A DNA stretch of 64,000 nt from NCBI GenBank assembly GCA_024515975.1, contig JAMSKV010000009.1, positions 62,001-126,000 on the forward strand, in the 5' to 3' direction. Below the pieces are notes generated by a model. That model did no database searches. It saw only the letters and a list, made by a program, of their open reading frames with translations, and was not told the origin of the DNA. Source of the stretch: Endosaccharibacter trunci. Its GTDB lineage: Bacteria; Pseudomonadota; Alphaproteobacteria; Acetobacterales; Acetobacteraceae. Shown here one piece after another: positions 37,275 through 46,296 of the stretch (position 1 is the stretch's first letter; each line of letters opens with the position of its first letter). A program made the translations under genes and the position numbers.

Positions 37275-38018
37275 TCACATCCCGCCGGACACGGCCAGTG
37301 TTTCGCCGGTAATCCAGGCGGCATCGTCCGATGCCAGGAACACAACGGCGCGGGCGATATCCCGCGGCAGACCCATGCGCCCCAGCGGCGTGACGGCGAC
37401 CATGCCGTCGAAGGCCTGCTCGTTGCCCGCGAACATCGCGCGCGCGCCCTCGGTATCGGTGGCGCCCGGATTGACCGAGTTCACCCGGATGCCGCGCCCG
37501 CCGAGATCCTTGGCCAGGGTGCGGGTGATGGCGTCCACGGCGCCCTTGGTCGCGTTGTAGACCACCATGCCCGGCGGGTGGGTGCGGCTGACCACCGAAC
37601 CGACATTGACGATGCTGCCGCCCTGGCCGAAGGCCGCGGCGGCCGCCTGCGACGCCAGCAGCAGGCCCAGCACGTTGATGTCGAATTGCCGCCTGTATTC
37701 CTGCTCCGTCAGCGACTCCAGCGGCGTTGGCGCGAACACGCCCGCATTGTTCACCAGGATGTCGAGCCGGCCGAAACGCTGGCGCGCCGTATCGAACAGG
37801 GTGGACAGCTCGGCCGGCTTCGAGACGTCGCCTTGAACGGCGATCGCCTCGCCGCCCTTCGAGACGATCTCGGCGACAACCTTGTCCGCACCGTCGCGGC
37901 TGCTGCCATAATTCACCACGACGCCGGCGCCGGCTTCCGCCAGGGCCAGCGCGATCCCGGCGCCGATCCCCTTCGAGGCGCCGGTGACCAGCGCGATTTT
38001 TCCGTTGAGAACAGACAT
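37275..38018 (-). CDS. Short-chain dehydrogenase/reductase
   Basis: The 247-residue classical SDR has the NAD(P)-binding TGASKGIG at 12-19, NNAG at 90-93, and the active-site S141/S144, Y154 and K158 in YNATK. The Asn-Tyr at 36-37 (VVVNYGSS) after the second strand suggests NADPH. The C-terminus (WITGETLAVSGGM) is typical. Substrate unknown; similar proteins reduce ketones or 3-oxoacyl groups. It lies 35 bases downstream of an ArsR-type regulator, with a perfect palindrome in between, so it is very likely the regulator's target. Confidence 0.92.
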   Translation of the reverse strand: MSVLNGKIALVTGASKGIGAGIALALAEAGAGVVVNYGSSRDGADKVVAEIVSKGGEAIAVQGDVSKPAELSTLFDTARQRFGRLDILVNNAGVFAPTPLESLTEQEYRRQFDINVLGLLLASQAAAAAFGQGGSIVNVGSVVSRTHPPGMVVYNATKGAVDAITRTLAKDLGGRGIRVNSVNPGATDTEGARAMFAGNEQAFDGMVAVTPLGRMGLPRDIARAVVFLASDDAAWITGETLAVSGGM

Positions 38019-38033
38019 GACGACCTCTTTCGC

Positions 38034-38057
38034 TTAGACGATAAGACAATCGTCTAA
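38034..38057. promoter_or_regulatory. Perfect palindrome between the ArsR gene and the SDR gene, probable operator
   Basis: Nine-base perfect arms TTAGACGAT (38034-38042) and ATCGTCTAA (38049-38057) with a six-base spacer. The right arm contains the ArsR gene's stop codon. The left arm ends 16 bases before the SDR start. Size and symmetry fit a dimeric winged-helix regulator. Confidence 0.65.
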
Positions 38058-38368
38058 TCGTCGCAGCTTTCAAGAGGGGCGCCAAACGCGCCGGTCAGTT
38101 GGCCGAGATAACGCTGCATGGTGTCCTGGCGGAATCGCAGAAGCGCGAATTTTCCCTGCCGCACGATCTCGACCAGACCGGCGGCTTCGAGCTCCTTCAT
38201 GTGATGCGATATTGTCGCCGCCGAAACCGGATGCGTCGCGCGCATCTCCTGGCAGCATAGCGTTCCGGCCACGGCGATCTCGCGCAGCATGCGGAACCGG
38301 CGTGGATCGGCCAGCGCCTTGCCGATGGCGGTCATCTCCCGGTCGGTCAGGGCAGGGGCGTGCGACAT
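38054..38368 (-). CDS. ArsR-family winged-helix transcriptional regulator
   Basis: The 104-residue protein has the ArsR fold: ALADPRRFRMLREI, then the recognition helix region HPVSAATISHHMKELEAAGLV (about 47-67) and a KFALLRFRQD wing. It has CC at about 38-39 (GTLCCQEM) but no ELCVC metal site, so the signal is probably not a classic heavy metal. ArsR proteins usually repress their own operon and release it when a ligand binds. It is followed by the palindrome and the SDR gene. The ATG at 38368 diverges from ruvA. Confidence 0.88.
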   Translation of the reverse strand: MSHAPALTDREMTAIGKALADPRRFRMLREIAVAGTLCCQEMRATHPVSAATISHHMKELEAAGLVEIVRQGKFALLRFRQDTMQRYLGQLTGAFGAPLESCDD

Positions 38369-38479
38369 GATCCCTATCTGGGCCTGTTTGCCGCCGGTTC
38401 CAATCGCCCTGCGCGCCCTGTGGTGCGCGACGCCCGGCTCCATTATCTGTGTGCGCATGATGTGCCCCGGCAGACGCTC

Positions 38480-39088
38480 ATGATTGCCCAGCTCACCGGC
38501 CTGCTGGCGCAGGTGGAATCGGATCGCTGCGTGATCGACGTGAATGGCGTCGGCTATCTGGTGCAGTGCTCGACGCGCACCCTGTCCGCCCTGCCGAGAC
38601 CGCCCGAGATCAGCCGCGTGCTGGTGGAGACCGTGGTGCGCGAGGACGCGATCCTGCTCTACGGATTCGCCGAGACCGCCGAGCGCGACTGGTTCCGTCT
38701 TCTCACCACCGTGCAGGGCGTCGGCGCCAAGGTGGCTTTGGGCATCCTGTCCGCGCTTTCGGCGCGCGACCTGGTCGCCATCATCGCCGCGGGCGACCGG
38801 CCCAGCCTGACGCGCGCGCCCGGGGTCGGTCCCCGTCTCGCAGACCGCATCCTCAGCGAGCTGAAGGACAAGGCCGGCTTCATGCCGGCCGGCAACGTCG
38901 GCGTCGCACCGGGTCCGGCCCGCGAGTCCGGCGGCGGCCTCGAGGCCGATGCCCTGGCCGCCCTGGCCGGGCTCGGCTTCCGTCGCGTCGAGGCGCATCC
39001 GGTGGTGGCGCGGATCGCGGCGCGGCTGGGCGAGAACGCCCGTCTCGACACCATCATCCGCGACAGCCTCAAGGAGCTCGCCCGATGA
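38480..39088 (+). CDS. ruvA: Holliday junction branch migration protein RuvA
   Basis: The 202-residue protein binds four-way junctions and loads RuvB. Family features: N-terminal OB domain ([19 protein letters not shown]), two helix-hairpin-helix motifs ([16 protein letters not shown] and [16 protein letters not shown]) and the C-terminal domain III ([12 protein letters not shown]) that contacts RuvB. The ATG at 38480 starts the OB domain; the longer frame upstream has no homology. Its stop overlaps the ruvB start (ATGA). Confidence 0.95.
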   Translation: MIAQLTGLLAQVESDRCVIDVNGVGYLVQCSTRTLSALPRPPEISRVLVETVVREDAILLYGFAETAERDWFRLLTTVQGVGAKVALGILSALSARDLVAIIAAGDRPSLTRAPGVGPRLADRILSELKDKAGFMPAGNVGVAPGPARESGGGLEADALAALAGLGFRRVEAHPVVARIAARLGENARLDTIIRDSLKELAR

Positions 39089-40128
39089 GCGAACCGCGCA
39101 CCATCGATTCCCGGCGCGCGGAGGAGGATGCGGCCGAGGCCACTCTGCGCCCGCAGACGCTGGACGATTTCGTCGGCCAGCAGGCCAGCCGTGAGAACCT
39201 GTCCGTCTTCATCCAGGCGGCACGCGGACGCGGAGAGGCGCTGGACCACGTCCTGCTGCATGGGCCGCCTGGTCTCGGCAAGACGACGCTGGCGCAGATC
39301 GTCGCGCGCGAACTCGGCGTGGGGTTTCGCGCAACCTCCGGCCCCGTGATCCAGCGTGCCGGCGATCTCGCGGCGATCCTCACCAATCTGCAGCCGCGCG
39401 ACGTTCTGTTCATCGACGAGATCCATCGCCTGCAGCCGGCGATCGAGGAAGTGCTCTACCCGGCGATGGAGGATTTCCAGCTCGATCTGATCATCGGCGA
39501 AGGCCCCGCTGCCCGCTCGGTGCGGATCGATCTGTCGCCGTTCACGCTGGTTGCGGCCACCACGCGCGCAGGCCTGCTGGCGACGCCTCTGCGCGACCGT
39601 TTCGGCATTCCCTTACGCCTCGTGTTCTATACCCCGGAAGAATTGCGCCGGATCGTGTCGCGCGGCGCGGAGAAACTGCGCTTCGACCTCACCCATGACG
39701 GCGCCGAGGAAATCGCCGCGCGCTCGCGCGGGACACCACGCGTGGCCGGACGGCTGCTGCGCCGCGTGCGCGATTTCGCCACCGTCGGACGCAAGAGCGC
39801 CGGGGCTGTCGATCGCATTCTGGCCGACGCCGCCTTGAACCGTCTGGAAGTCGATGCGATCGGACTCGACTCCATGGATCGCCGCTACCTGCGTCGGATT
39901 GCCGAACATCATCACGGCGGTCCCGTCGGCGTGGAAACGCTTTCCGCCGCCCTGGCGGAAGCGAGGGACACGCTGGAGGACGTGGTGGAGCCCTATCTCA
40001 TTCAGGAAGGTCTGGTTCTGCGCACAAGCCGGGGCAGGGTGCTCGCCGAACGGGGTTGGCGTCATCTCGGCCTGAAGCCGCCCGCTGCCGATCCGCGCAC
40101 GCAGTTCGATCTGCTTTCGGACGATTAA
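39085..40128 (+). CDS. ruvB: Holliday junction branch migration ATPase RuvB
   Basis: The 347-residue AAA+ motor drives branch migration with RuvA. Walker [10 protein letters not shown], Walker B FIDEIHRL, sensor I (ATTRAGLL), the arginine-finger region (PLRDRFGI) and the C-terminal winged helix ([10 protein letters not shown] and EPYLIQEGL) are present. It overlaps ruvA by four bases. ybgC follows after four bases, so ruvA-ruvB-ybgC form one unit. Confidence 0.96.
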   Translation: MSEPRTIDSRRAEEDAAEATLRPQTLDDFVGQQASRENLSVFIQAARGRGEALDHVLLHGPPGLGKTTLAQIVARELGVGFRATSGPVIQRAGDLAAILTNLQPRDVLFIDEIHRLQPAIEEVLYPAMEDFQLDLIIGEGPAARSVRIDLSPFTLVAATTRAGLLATPLRDRFGIPLRLVFYTPEELRRIVSRGAEKLRFDLTHDGAEEIAARSRGTPRVAGRLLRRVRDFATVGRKSAGAVDRILADAALNRLEVDAIGLDSMDRRYLRRIAEHHHGGPVGVETLSAALAEARDTLEDVVEPYLIQEGLVLRTSRGRVLAERGWRHLGLKPPAADPRTQFDLLSDD

Positions 40129-40132
40129 GGTC

Positions 40133-40537
40133 ATGGCCGCGCATCAGCTTTTCGTTCGCATGTACTACGAAGATACAGATGCGGGCGGCGTCGTTTATCA
40201 CGCGCAGTATCTCGCCTTCGCCGAACGCGCGCGCAGCGAAGCCCTGCGTGCGGCGGGCGCTTCTGCAGCGAGCCTGGCGCGCGAGCATGGAATCGTCTTT
40301 GTGGTGCGCAGGCTCGAGGCCGATTACGTGCGACCGTTGCGCCTCGACGATCTTGTCTGCATTGAAACGGTCCTGCTGGAGCGGCGCGGTGCCAGCGCCA
40401 GGCTGAAACAGATCTTGTCGGTCGAGGGCGAACATCGCGCCACGCTGACTGTGCAGCTGGCGTTCATGCGCATGAGCGACGGCAAGCCGACGCGACTTCC
40501 CGAACCATGGTCCGGCGTCCTCGATCGGCTCGCCTGA
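40133..40537 (+). CDS. ybgC: Tol-Pal-associated acyl-CoA thioesterase
   Basis: The 134-residue hotdog-fold thioesterase has the catalytic YYEDTDAGGVVYHAQYL segment (D16, H23). YbgC hydrolyses acyl-CoA or acyl-ACP and is normally the first gene of the tol-pal cluster. Here two unrelated small genes and a terminator separate it from tolQ. It begins four bases after the ruvB stop. Confidence 0.93.
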   Translation: MAAHQLFVRMYYEDTDAGGVVYHAQYLAFAERARSEALRAAGASAASLAREHGIVFVVRRLEADYVRPLRLDDLVCIETVLLERRGASARLKQILSVEGEHRATLTVQLAFMRMSDGKPTRLPEPWSGVLDRLA

Positions 40538-40654
40538 AGAATTGCCGCGACGCAATATCGTCATCACGTTTAATTAATCGTCTGCTGCACAAGACCAAAC
40601 CGGATCGCGCGGCGTTGTCCCGCCATGCTGCTGTTCAGCACATGGGAGTCGACA

Positions 40655-40963
40655 ATGAAAACTACGGCGCTTCTGGTCTCTCTGGCGCTCGCCGTGCCAA
40701 CCGCTTCCGCTCTCGCGCAGACCGCCGCGTCCGGCAACGACAATCAGGCGGTCGCTACCACCTCCGCCAATGCGATGCAGCCGGCACATGGCTCCAACAG
40801 CTTCACCGAGAAGCAGGCGATGCATCGTCTCCAGAAGCACGGCTACAGCGACGTCAAGGATCTCACCAAGGACGATAACGGCGTCTGGCACGGCACCGCC
40901 ATGCACGCCGGGGCGCCCGTGAAGGTCTGGCTCGACTACAAGGGCAATGTCGGCACCGAGTGA
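40655..40963 (+). CDS. Small secreted PepSY-like protein
   Basis: The 102-residue protein has a signal peptide (residues 1-22, SALAQ site) and a compact domain, MHRLQKHGYSDVKDLTKDDN, then GVWHGTAMHAGAPVKVWLDYKG. This resembles the PepSY-type or YpeB-like fold, a periplasmic module of unclear role. The start at 40655 begins the signal peptide. It lies in a less GC-rich stretch, possibly with its own promoter (a TTTAATTAAT segment is upstream), and precedes the glycine-zipper stress gene by 55 bases. Confidence 0.7.
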   Translation: MKTTALLVSLALAVPTASALAQTAASGNDNQAVATTSANAMQPAHGSNSFTEKQAMHRLQKHGYSDVKDLTKDDNGVWHGTAMHAGAPVKVWLDYKGNVGTE

Positions 40964-41018
40964 GGCTTGCAAAGACAAGCGCTCTGATAAGCAACGTTTC
41001 GAACCAAGGAAACGCCTC

Positions 41019-41627
41019 ATGGCCCAGCAAACCATTACCCGTCTCTACGACACCTACGACGAAGCCAAAAAGGTCGTATCGGCGTTGGAAGAAGCCGGAA
41101 TCCCTCATTCTCGAATCAGCCTGATCGGCAACGAGCATCGCGATCACGCTGTCCATGACGGAACCACCAGCGACAAGGCCGAAGGTGCGGAAAAGGGCGC
41201 CGGAACGGGCGCCTCGATCGGGACCGTCGTCGGTGGTGGTGCCGGGCTGCTCGCCGGCATCGGCGCGCTGGCGATCCCGGGCGTCGGTCCGGTCGTCGCC
41301 GCCGGCTGGCTCGTCGCAACGTTGACCGGCGCCGGCGTCGGCGCCGCGGTTGGTGGCGGTGCGGGCGGCCTGGTCGGCTCGCTGACCGGAGCGGGCGTCC
41401 CGGAGAACGACGCGCATGTCTATGCGGAGGGCGTGCGTCGCGGCGGCAATCTCGTCTCGGTGCAGGCGGACGACGCGCAGGCGCCCGTGGTGCAGGGGAT
41501 TCTCGACACCCATCGTGGCGTCGACACCGTCGCCCGCCGCGCGGAATACGAGTCCGGTGGATGGACCGGCCATGATGTCGCCGCCGGTCCGTATACCCGA
41601 CCGGTCGCCGGCTCCGACCGCCTGTAG
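41019..41627 (+). CDS. YflT-like general stress protein with glycine-zipper membrane segment
   Basis: The 202-residue protein begins with a domain like that of general stress protein 17M (ITRLYDTYDEAKKVVSALEEAGIPHSRISLI). A long Gly/Ala-rich stretch follows (about 60-125) that reads as a glycine-zipper hairpin (GTVVGGGAGLLAGIGALAIPG, then GAGVGAAVGGGAGGLVGSL). The last part repeats a domain-like HVYAEGVRRGGNLVSV. Related proteins respond to stress in many bacteria, and the fold may insert into membranes. The ATG at 41019 has AAGGAAAC upstream. A perfect terminator follows. Confidence 0.75.
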   Translation: MAQQTITRLYDTYDEAKKVVSALEEAGIPHSRISLIGNEHRDHAVHDGTTSDKAEGAEKGAGTGASIGTVVGGGAGLLAGIGALAIPGVGPVVAAGWLVATLTGAGVGAAVGGGAGGLVGSLTGAGVPENDAHVYAEGVRRGGNLVSVQADDAQAPVVQGILDTHRGVDTVARRAEYESGGWTGHDVAAGPYTRPVAGSDRL

Positions 41628-41645
41628 CCTGTCCAGGCAGTGATG

Positions 41646-41680
41646 AGCCCGGTCCGGAGCGCTCCGGACCGGGCTTTTTC
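41646..41680 (+). terminator. Rho-independent terminator after the stress gene
   Basis: A fully symmetric GC palindrome, arms GCCCGGTCCGGAGC (41647-41660) and GCTCCGGACCGGGC (41661-41674), followed by TTTTT (41675-41679). It ends the ybgC-side transcript before tolQ, so tolQ needs its own promoter. Confidence 0.9.
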
Positions 41681-41826
41681 ATGTCCGGATACCGACGCCC
41701 AGCCTTTCGGCGGCTTAAAAAACGTCCATCCGCAACCGGCTACGGGATGAAGCTTCTGCTTCGCATGAAAAACCTCTAGGGAGGGCGCGGCAGTGGCAGC
41801 GGCCGACGTGGCGGCCCGGTTGAGGA

Positions 41827-42561
41827 ATGGAGGCTTGGTTGGATCGGGCGGTTGATGCGGCGAACCTGGCAGCGGCGGCGTCTGGCGGGGATCTTTCCCT
41901 TTGGGCGCTGTTCATGCAGGCATCCTTTGTCGTCAAGCTGGTGATGCTGGGCCTGATCGGCGCCAGCGTCTGGGTCTGGGCGATCATCTTCGAGAAGACG
42001 ATTTCCATCCGCCGCGCCAACAGGCAGGCGACCGCGTTCGAGGACCGCTTCTGGTCCGGCGGATCGCTGGACGAGCTCTACGAGACCGACGGCGCCAAGC
42101 CGGCCCATCCGATGGCCGCCGTGTTCGGCGCGGCGATGGGCGAATGGCGCCGCAGCGCCCGCGTCGCCGGCGTCGACCTGTCGCGCGGCAGCGTCCGCGA
42201 GCGGGTCGATCGCGCCATGGGCATCACCGTCACGCGCGAACTCGAGCGGCTCGAGCGCTGGATGATCTTTCTCGCCACGGTCGGCTCGACGGCGCCGTTC
42301 ATCGGTCTGTTCGGCACCGTCTGGGGCATCATGCACTCGTTCTCGGCCATCGCCGCCATGCACAACACCAACCTTTCCGTGGTGGCGCCCGGCATCGCCG
42401 AAGCCCTGTTCGCGACCGCGATCGGCCTCGTCGCCGCCATCCCCGCGGTGATCGCCTACAACAAGATCAACCAGGATCTCGGTCGCTTCGCCGCCAGGCT
42501 CGAGGCGTTCGGCACCGAATTCGGCGCCATCCTGTCACGCCAGTCCGAGGAAAGGGCGTAA
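41827..42561 (+). CDS. tolQ: Tol-Pal system proton channel subunit TolQ
   Basis: The 244-residue inner-membrane protein has three helices: [20 protein letters not shown], then [20 protein letters not shown] with GIMHSFS, and [20 protein letters not shown]. It matches the TolQ/ExbB family. With TolR it turns the proton gradient into movement of TolA, which acts on the outer membrane during division. A GAGGA site is very close to the ATG. It is followed by tolR after three bases. The MotA-like protein encoded at 58194 is a distant relative. Confidence 0.95.
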   Translation: MEAWLDRAVDAANLAAAASGGDLSLWALFMQASFVVKLVMLGLIGASVWVWAIIFEKTISIRRANRQATAFEDRFWSGGSLDELYETDGAKPAHPMAAVFGAAMGEWRRSARVAGVDLSRGSVRERVDRAMGITVTRELERLERWMIFLATVGSTAPFIGLFGTVWGIMHSFSAIAAMHNTNLSVVAPGIAEALFATAIGLVAAIPAVIAYNKINQDLGRFAARLEAFGTEFGAILSRQSEERA

Positions 42562-42564
42562 CCC

Positions 42565-43008
42565 ATGGCCATGCAGATGGGCGGCGGCGGCGGATTCGGC
42601 GGCAGGCGCCGGCACAAGCCGATGTCCGACATCAACGTGACGCCTCTGGTGGACGTGATGCTGGTGCTGCTCATCATCTTCATGGTGACGGCGCCGCTCA
42701 TGACCAGCGGCGTCAATGTGGACCTGCCGAAGACCAACGCAGCGCCGGTCAATGCCGACACCAAGCCGATCACCGTGACCATCAAGCAGGACGGCTCGCT
42801 CTACATGGGCGACGATCCGGTCACCACCGACCAGCTCGTCGCCAAGCTGCAGGCCGCGTCGCAGAACGATCCCAATCACCGCATCTTCGTGCGCGGCGAC
42901 CAGCATATCGACTACGGCCGCGTCATGCAGGTCATGGGCACCATCACCTCCGGCGGCTTCACCCATGTGGCGCTGCTCGCGGAGCAGCCGCAGCCTTCCG
43001 CGCACTAA
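42565..43008 (+). CDS. tolR: Tol-Pal system protein TolR
   Basis: The 147-residue ExbD/TolR-family protein has the conserved start [21 protein letters not shown] with the key membrane Asp, and a periplasmic domain ([35 protein letters not shown]). A short Gly-rich N-terminus precedes the membrane helix. It pairs with TolQ (three-base gap). Confidence 0.95.
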   Translation: MAMQMGGGGGFGGRRRHKPMSDINVTPLVDVMLVLLIIFMVTAPLMTSGVNVDLPKTNAAPVNADTKPITVTIKQDGSLYMGDDPVTTDQLVAKLQAASQNDPNHRIFVRGDQHIDYGRVMQVMGTITSGGFTHVALLAEQPQPSAH

Positions 43009-43071
43009 AAACCGCCGTTTTTGCGTCCTAACCGCTCCGAACCCGACACCCCAGCCGAGGCGTTTCCGACA

Positions 43072-44046
43072 GTGGCCCGCAGCAGACAGAATGAGAATCG
43101 CGGCCTGACGCGCGCGGCCCTCATCTCGGGCGGGCTGCACGCGGCGCTTCTGCTGGCACTCATCATCGGGCTGCCGCCGATCACCAGGCCGCCCGAGCCG
43201 CCCGAACCGCCGGCGGTGGAGATGGATTTCGTGGGGCCGCCGGCCAAGAGCCGCAAGGGCGACGAACCGGCGCCCAAGCCGGTGGAAGCGCCCTCCCAGG
43301 TCGAGAAGGTGGCCCCGCCATCGCCGACGCCGCCGGAGAAGATGCCGGTCGAGGAGCCGCCGCCTCCGCCGCCGCCGCCCACGCCCGTGCCGCCGCCGCC
43401 GCAGGCGGTGCAGACGCCCACGCCGCCCCTCGACATTCCGCCCAAAGTGGAGGAGCCGTCGCCGGAGGTGGCCAAGCCGCCGCCGCCGAAGCCGGCTCCG
43501 CCGTCGCCCGCGCGCACGCCGTCGCCGCCAGTGCCGCATCCGACCCCGGATCTGCCGAAGATGACGATGCCGTCGCATGTGACGCAGCCGAACAAGACAA
43601 CCAATGCGCAGCCGGACACGCACTCGCTGCTGGCCACGCTCGAGAAGTTCCGCGCCGACCAGCCGCAGACCCATCCGCCGCGCGCCCACGCCAACCCGGA
43701 TCAGGGCGGCTCGCCGTCGCGCGCCGGCGACGTCACCGGCCAGCTCACCGCCGGCCAGCAGAAGGCGATCGGCGGTTCTGTGCGCCGCTGCTACGCGGAA
43801 GATACCGAAGCGAAGGACTACGCCACCTTCACGGCGCATCTTCTGGTGACGGTGGATGCCACCGGCGAAGCCCGCCGGGTGGATTTCAAGCCGGATACGG
43901 CGGCGCGCATGGCGGCCGATCCCGGCTATCGCGCGCTGGCCGAGCGGGCGCGTGACGCTGTGCTCAATCCCACCTGCGCCAAGCTGCCGATCCCGCCCAG
44001 CCTTCTGGGCAAGACGCAGCAACTCTCGTTCGTTTTCCGCCCGTGA
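43072..44046 (+). CDS. tolA: TolA-like energy transducer with proline-rich linker
   Basis: About 324 residues: a short basic N-terminus, one membrane helix ([20 protein letters not shown]), a long proline-rich linker (about 40-170, with runs of Pro and PxP motifs) and a C-terminal TolA domain (about 225-324). That domain has [33 protein letters not shown] and the terminal LSFVFRP. The E. coli protein has a long alanine-rich helix as its linker; a proline-rich one resembles TonB. It carries force from TolQR to Pal and TolB. A GTG at 43072 (GAGG 11 bases upstream) is preferred; a TTG at 43021 is also possible, so the start is uncertain. Confidence 0.85.
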   Translation: MARSRQNENRGLTRAALISGGLHAALLLALIIGLPPITRPPEPPEPPAVEMDFVGPPAKSRKGDEPAPKPVEAPSQVEKVAPPSPTPPEKMPVEEPPPPPPPPTPVPPPPQAVQTPTPPLDIPPKVEEPSPEVAKPPPPKPAPPSPARTPSPPVPHPTPDLPKMTMPSHVTQPNKTTNAQPDTHSLLATLEKFRADQPQTHPPRAHANPDQGGSPSRAGDVTGQLTAGQQKAIGGSVRRCYAEDTEAKDYATFTAHLLVTVDATGEARRVDFKPDTAARMAADPGYRALAERARDAVLNPTCAKLPIPPSLLGKTQQLSFVFRP

Positions 44047-44108
44047 CGGGTGCGCACCCGGCCGCCATTCGCGTTAGCCGATCGTTTCAAGATTCCAGGG
44101 AGACCACC

Positions 44109-45473
44109 ATGTCGTTTCTCACTTCCGACCGAAGCGTCCTGTCCCGCCGCGGCCTGATCGGAGCCGCGGGCGCCGGGATCGCCGCCCTGCCGCTGCAGGC
44201 GCTGGCGCAGGCGCCCGCCCCGCAGGGCGGCCAGGGTGCCGGACCGGGCGGCGCCGAGATCACGGTGGACCAGGCCCGGACCGCCCCGATCCCGATCGCC
44301 ATTCCGAGCTTCGGTCCCGGCATCGGCGAACAGATGACGCAGGTGATCAGCAACGATCTCGCCGGGTGCGGCCTGTTCCGCCCGCTCAGCGTGGCCGCCT
44401 CTGCGGGCGGCGGCGGCGTGCCCGATTTCGACAGCTACAAGGCGATGGGCGCGCAGGCGATCGCGCAAGGCACCACCTCCGGCTCCGGCGGGTCGGTGCG
44501 CGTCGAGTTCCGCCTCTGGAACGCGCTCACCGGCCAGCAGCTCCAGGGCACCGCCTACACCACCAGCGGCGGCAACTGGCGCCGCATCGCCCATATCATC
44601 GCCGACGTGATCTATGAGCGCATGCTCGGCGACAAGGGCTATTTCGACACCCGCATCGCCTTCGTCTCGCTGAACGGCCCGCGCTCGCACGCCATTACCC
44701 GCCTGGCCATCATGGACCAGGACGGCGCCAATACCCGTATGCTCACCTCCGGCCAGTGGCTGGTGAAGACGCCGCGCTTCCACCCGACGCGCGACGAGAT
44801 CGCCTTCATGAGCTACGCCGAGAACCGGCCGCGCGTCTACCTGTTCGACCTCGGTTCCGGCCGGCAGGAAGTGCTGGGCGAGTTCGCCGGCATCTCCTTC
44901 GCGCCGCGCTTCTCGCCGGACGGGTCGAGCGTGGTGATGTCCGCCACGCGCGGCGGCGGCTCCGACATCTACGTGGTCGATCTCGGCTCCCGCGCCACGC
45001 GCCGCCTCACCAGCTCCGGCGCGATCGACACCAGCCCCTGCTACAGCCCGGACGGCTCGCAGATCGTGTTCAACTCCGATCGCGGCGGCAGCCCTCAGCT
45101 CTACATCATGGGCGCGAACGGCGGCGATGCACGCCGCATTTCCTATGGCAGCGGCCAGTACGGCTCGCCGGTCTGGAGCCCGCGCGGCGACCTGATCGCG
45201 TTCACCCGTATCGGCTCCGGCGGATTCTCGATCGGCGTCATGGCCCCGGACGGCACCGGCGAGCGAATCCTCACCAAGGGATTCACCGTGGAAAGCCCGA
45301 CCTTCTGCCCGAACGGACGCGTGCTGGCCTATTGCCGCCAGACCGCGGCCGGCGCGGGCGGGGCGGGCTTCTCCTCGTCGCTCGCCCAGATCGATATCGC
45401 GGGCTTCAACGAGCGCGTCATCGCCACGCCCGGCGGCGCGCAGGCGCCGGCCTGGTCGCCGCTCAAAGGCTGA
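44109..45473 (+). CDS. tolB: Tol-Pal system periplasmic beta-propeller TolB
   Basis: The 454-residue protein has an N-terminal alpha/beta domain ([19 protein letters not shown]) and a six-bladed propeller with repeated [26 protein letters not shown] motifs. TolB binds Pal and the outer membrane. The leader is notable: [20 protein letters not shown] has a twin-arginine motif (SRRGLI) and a hydrophobic core, which would send it through Tat; E. coli TolB uses Sec. The ATG at 44109 begins this leader. Confidence 0.95.
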   Translation: MSFLTSDRSVLSRRGLIGAAGAGIAALPLQALAQAPAPQGGQGAGPGGAEITVDQARTAPIPIAIPSFGPGIGEQMTQVISNDLAGCGLFRPLSVAASAGGGGVPDFDSYKAMGAQAIAQGTTSGSGGSVRVEFRLWNALTGQQLQGTAYTTSGGNWRRIAHIIADVIYERMLGDKGYFDTRIAFVSLNGPRSHAITRLAIMDQDGANTRMLTSGQWLVKTPRFHPTRDEIAFMSYAENRPRVYLFDLGSGRQEVLGEFAGISFAPRFSPDGSSVVMSATRGGGSDIYVVDLGSRATRRLTSSGAIDTSPCYSPDGSQIVFNSDRGGSPQLYIMGANGGDARRISYGSGQYGSPVWSPRGDLIAFTRIGSGGFSIGVMAPDGTGERILTKGFTVESPTFCPNGRVLAYCRQTAAGAGGAGFSSSLAQIDIAGFNERVIATPGGAQAPAWSPLKG

Positions 45474-45563
45474 TCCGACGCAATGAAGGACGGCGTTTTT
45501 GCAACGCGCGGACAAGAAATATCGCGCCGCGCGAAACGCCCTCTTGCAAACGGCGTTGGGTTC

Positions 45564-45593
45564 TTGACCGGAAGCGAAACGAAGCGGTATCGC
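45564..45593 (+). promoter_or_regulatory. Candidate promoter of pal
   Basis: TTGACC (45564-45569) and TATCGC (45588-45593) are 18 bases apart, in the 223-base tolB-pal gap. pal often has its own promoter. The -10 match is only partial. Confidence 0.3.
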
Positions 45594-45696
45594 GGTGGGG
45601 CCGTGTGGTGCGGTCCACGCCGATCGCGACCGTCGTATCCGGTCGGGCCGTAGGCCGGACTAGCCGCTCGTTTCGTAACCCCCAGGAACGATAACC

Positions 45697-46182
45697 ATGA
45701 AGTTCAAGATCCTCGGCGCGCTCGCCCTCGTGGCGGCGGTTGCTGCCTGTTCCGACGACAAGTCGGCCAACACCGGGACCGCGTCCGGCCTCGGCGCGAC
45801 CTCGGCCCCGACCGGCGCCGCCGTGCCGGGCAGCGAGGCCGATCTGGTCGCGAATGTCGGCGATCGCGTCTACTTCGCTCTGGCGCAGAACACCCTGTCG
45901 CCGGAAGCGCAGGCGACCCTCGACCGCCAGGCCGCGTGGCTCGCGCGCTATCCGCAGGTGACGGTGCAGATCGCCGGCAACTGCGACGATCGCGGCACCG
46001 ACGAATACAACATCGCGCTGGGCAACCGTCGCGCCAACGCCGCGCGCGACTACCTGGTCGCCAAGGGCGTCGCCGCCGACCGCATCACCACCATCTCCTA
46101 CGGCAAGGATCGTCCGACCGCGACCGGCGACGACGAGCAGGCCTGGGCCCAGAACCGCAACGCGATCACCTCGGTTCGCTGA
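45697..46182 (+). CDS. pal: Peptidoglycan-associated lipoprotein Pal
   Basis: The 161-residue lipoprotein has a lipobox ending in C18 (AVAACSDD; no Asp at +2, so outer-membrane retained) and a C-terminal OmpA domain: GDRVYFALAQNTLSPEAQATLD, VQIAGNCDDRGTDEYNIALGNRRA and NRNAITSV. It links the outer membrane to peptidoglycan and is the partner of TolB and TolA. AGGAA precedes the ATG. A UUCG-loop terminator follows. Confidence 0.96.
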   Translation: MKFKILGALALVAAVAACSDDKSANTGTASGLGATSAPTGAAVPGSEADLVANVGDRVYFALAQNTLSPEAQATLDRQAAWLARYPQVTVQIAGNCDDRGTDEYNIALGNRRANAARDYLVAKGVAADRITTISYGKDRPTATGDDEQAWAQNRNAITSVR

Positions 46183-46207
46183 ACCGGTTCCGATCGTTCA
46201 CGTCGGG

Positions 46208-46237
46208 ACGCCCCGGACTTCGGTCCGGGGCGTTTTC
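46208..46237 (+). terminator. UUCG tetraloop terminator after pal
   Basis: Eleven-base perfect arms ACGCCCCGGAC (46208-46218) and GTCCGGGGCGT (46223-46233) around a TTCG loop, then TTTTC. It ends the tol-pal transcript before cpoB. Confidence 0.9.
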
Positions 46238-46296
46238 GTATGGGGCGTTCTGATCTACCGTCCGCCCGATCCATCCGTTTCCCGTCGAGGCTTTCG

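Noticed and set aside
43321-43520. Repeat or CRISPR-like array
   Set aside because: The repetitive DNA is the proline-rich linker of TolA, in frame, without direct repeats and unique spacers.
42535-44022. A 495-residue minus-strand open frame opposite tolR and tolA
   Set aside because: Its Arg/Gly/His repeats come from the proline codons of TolA read backwards.
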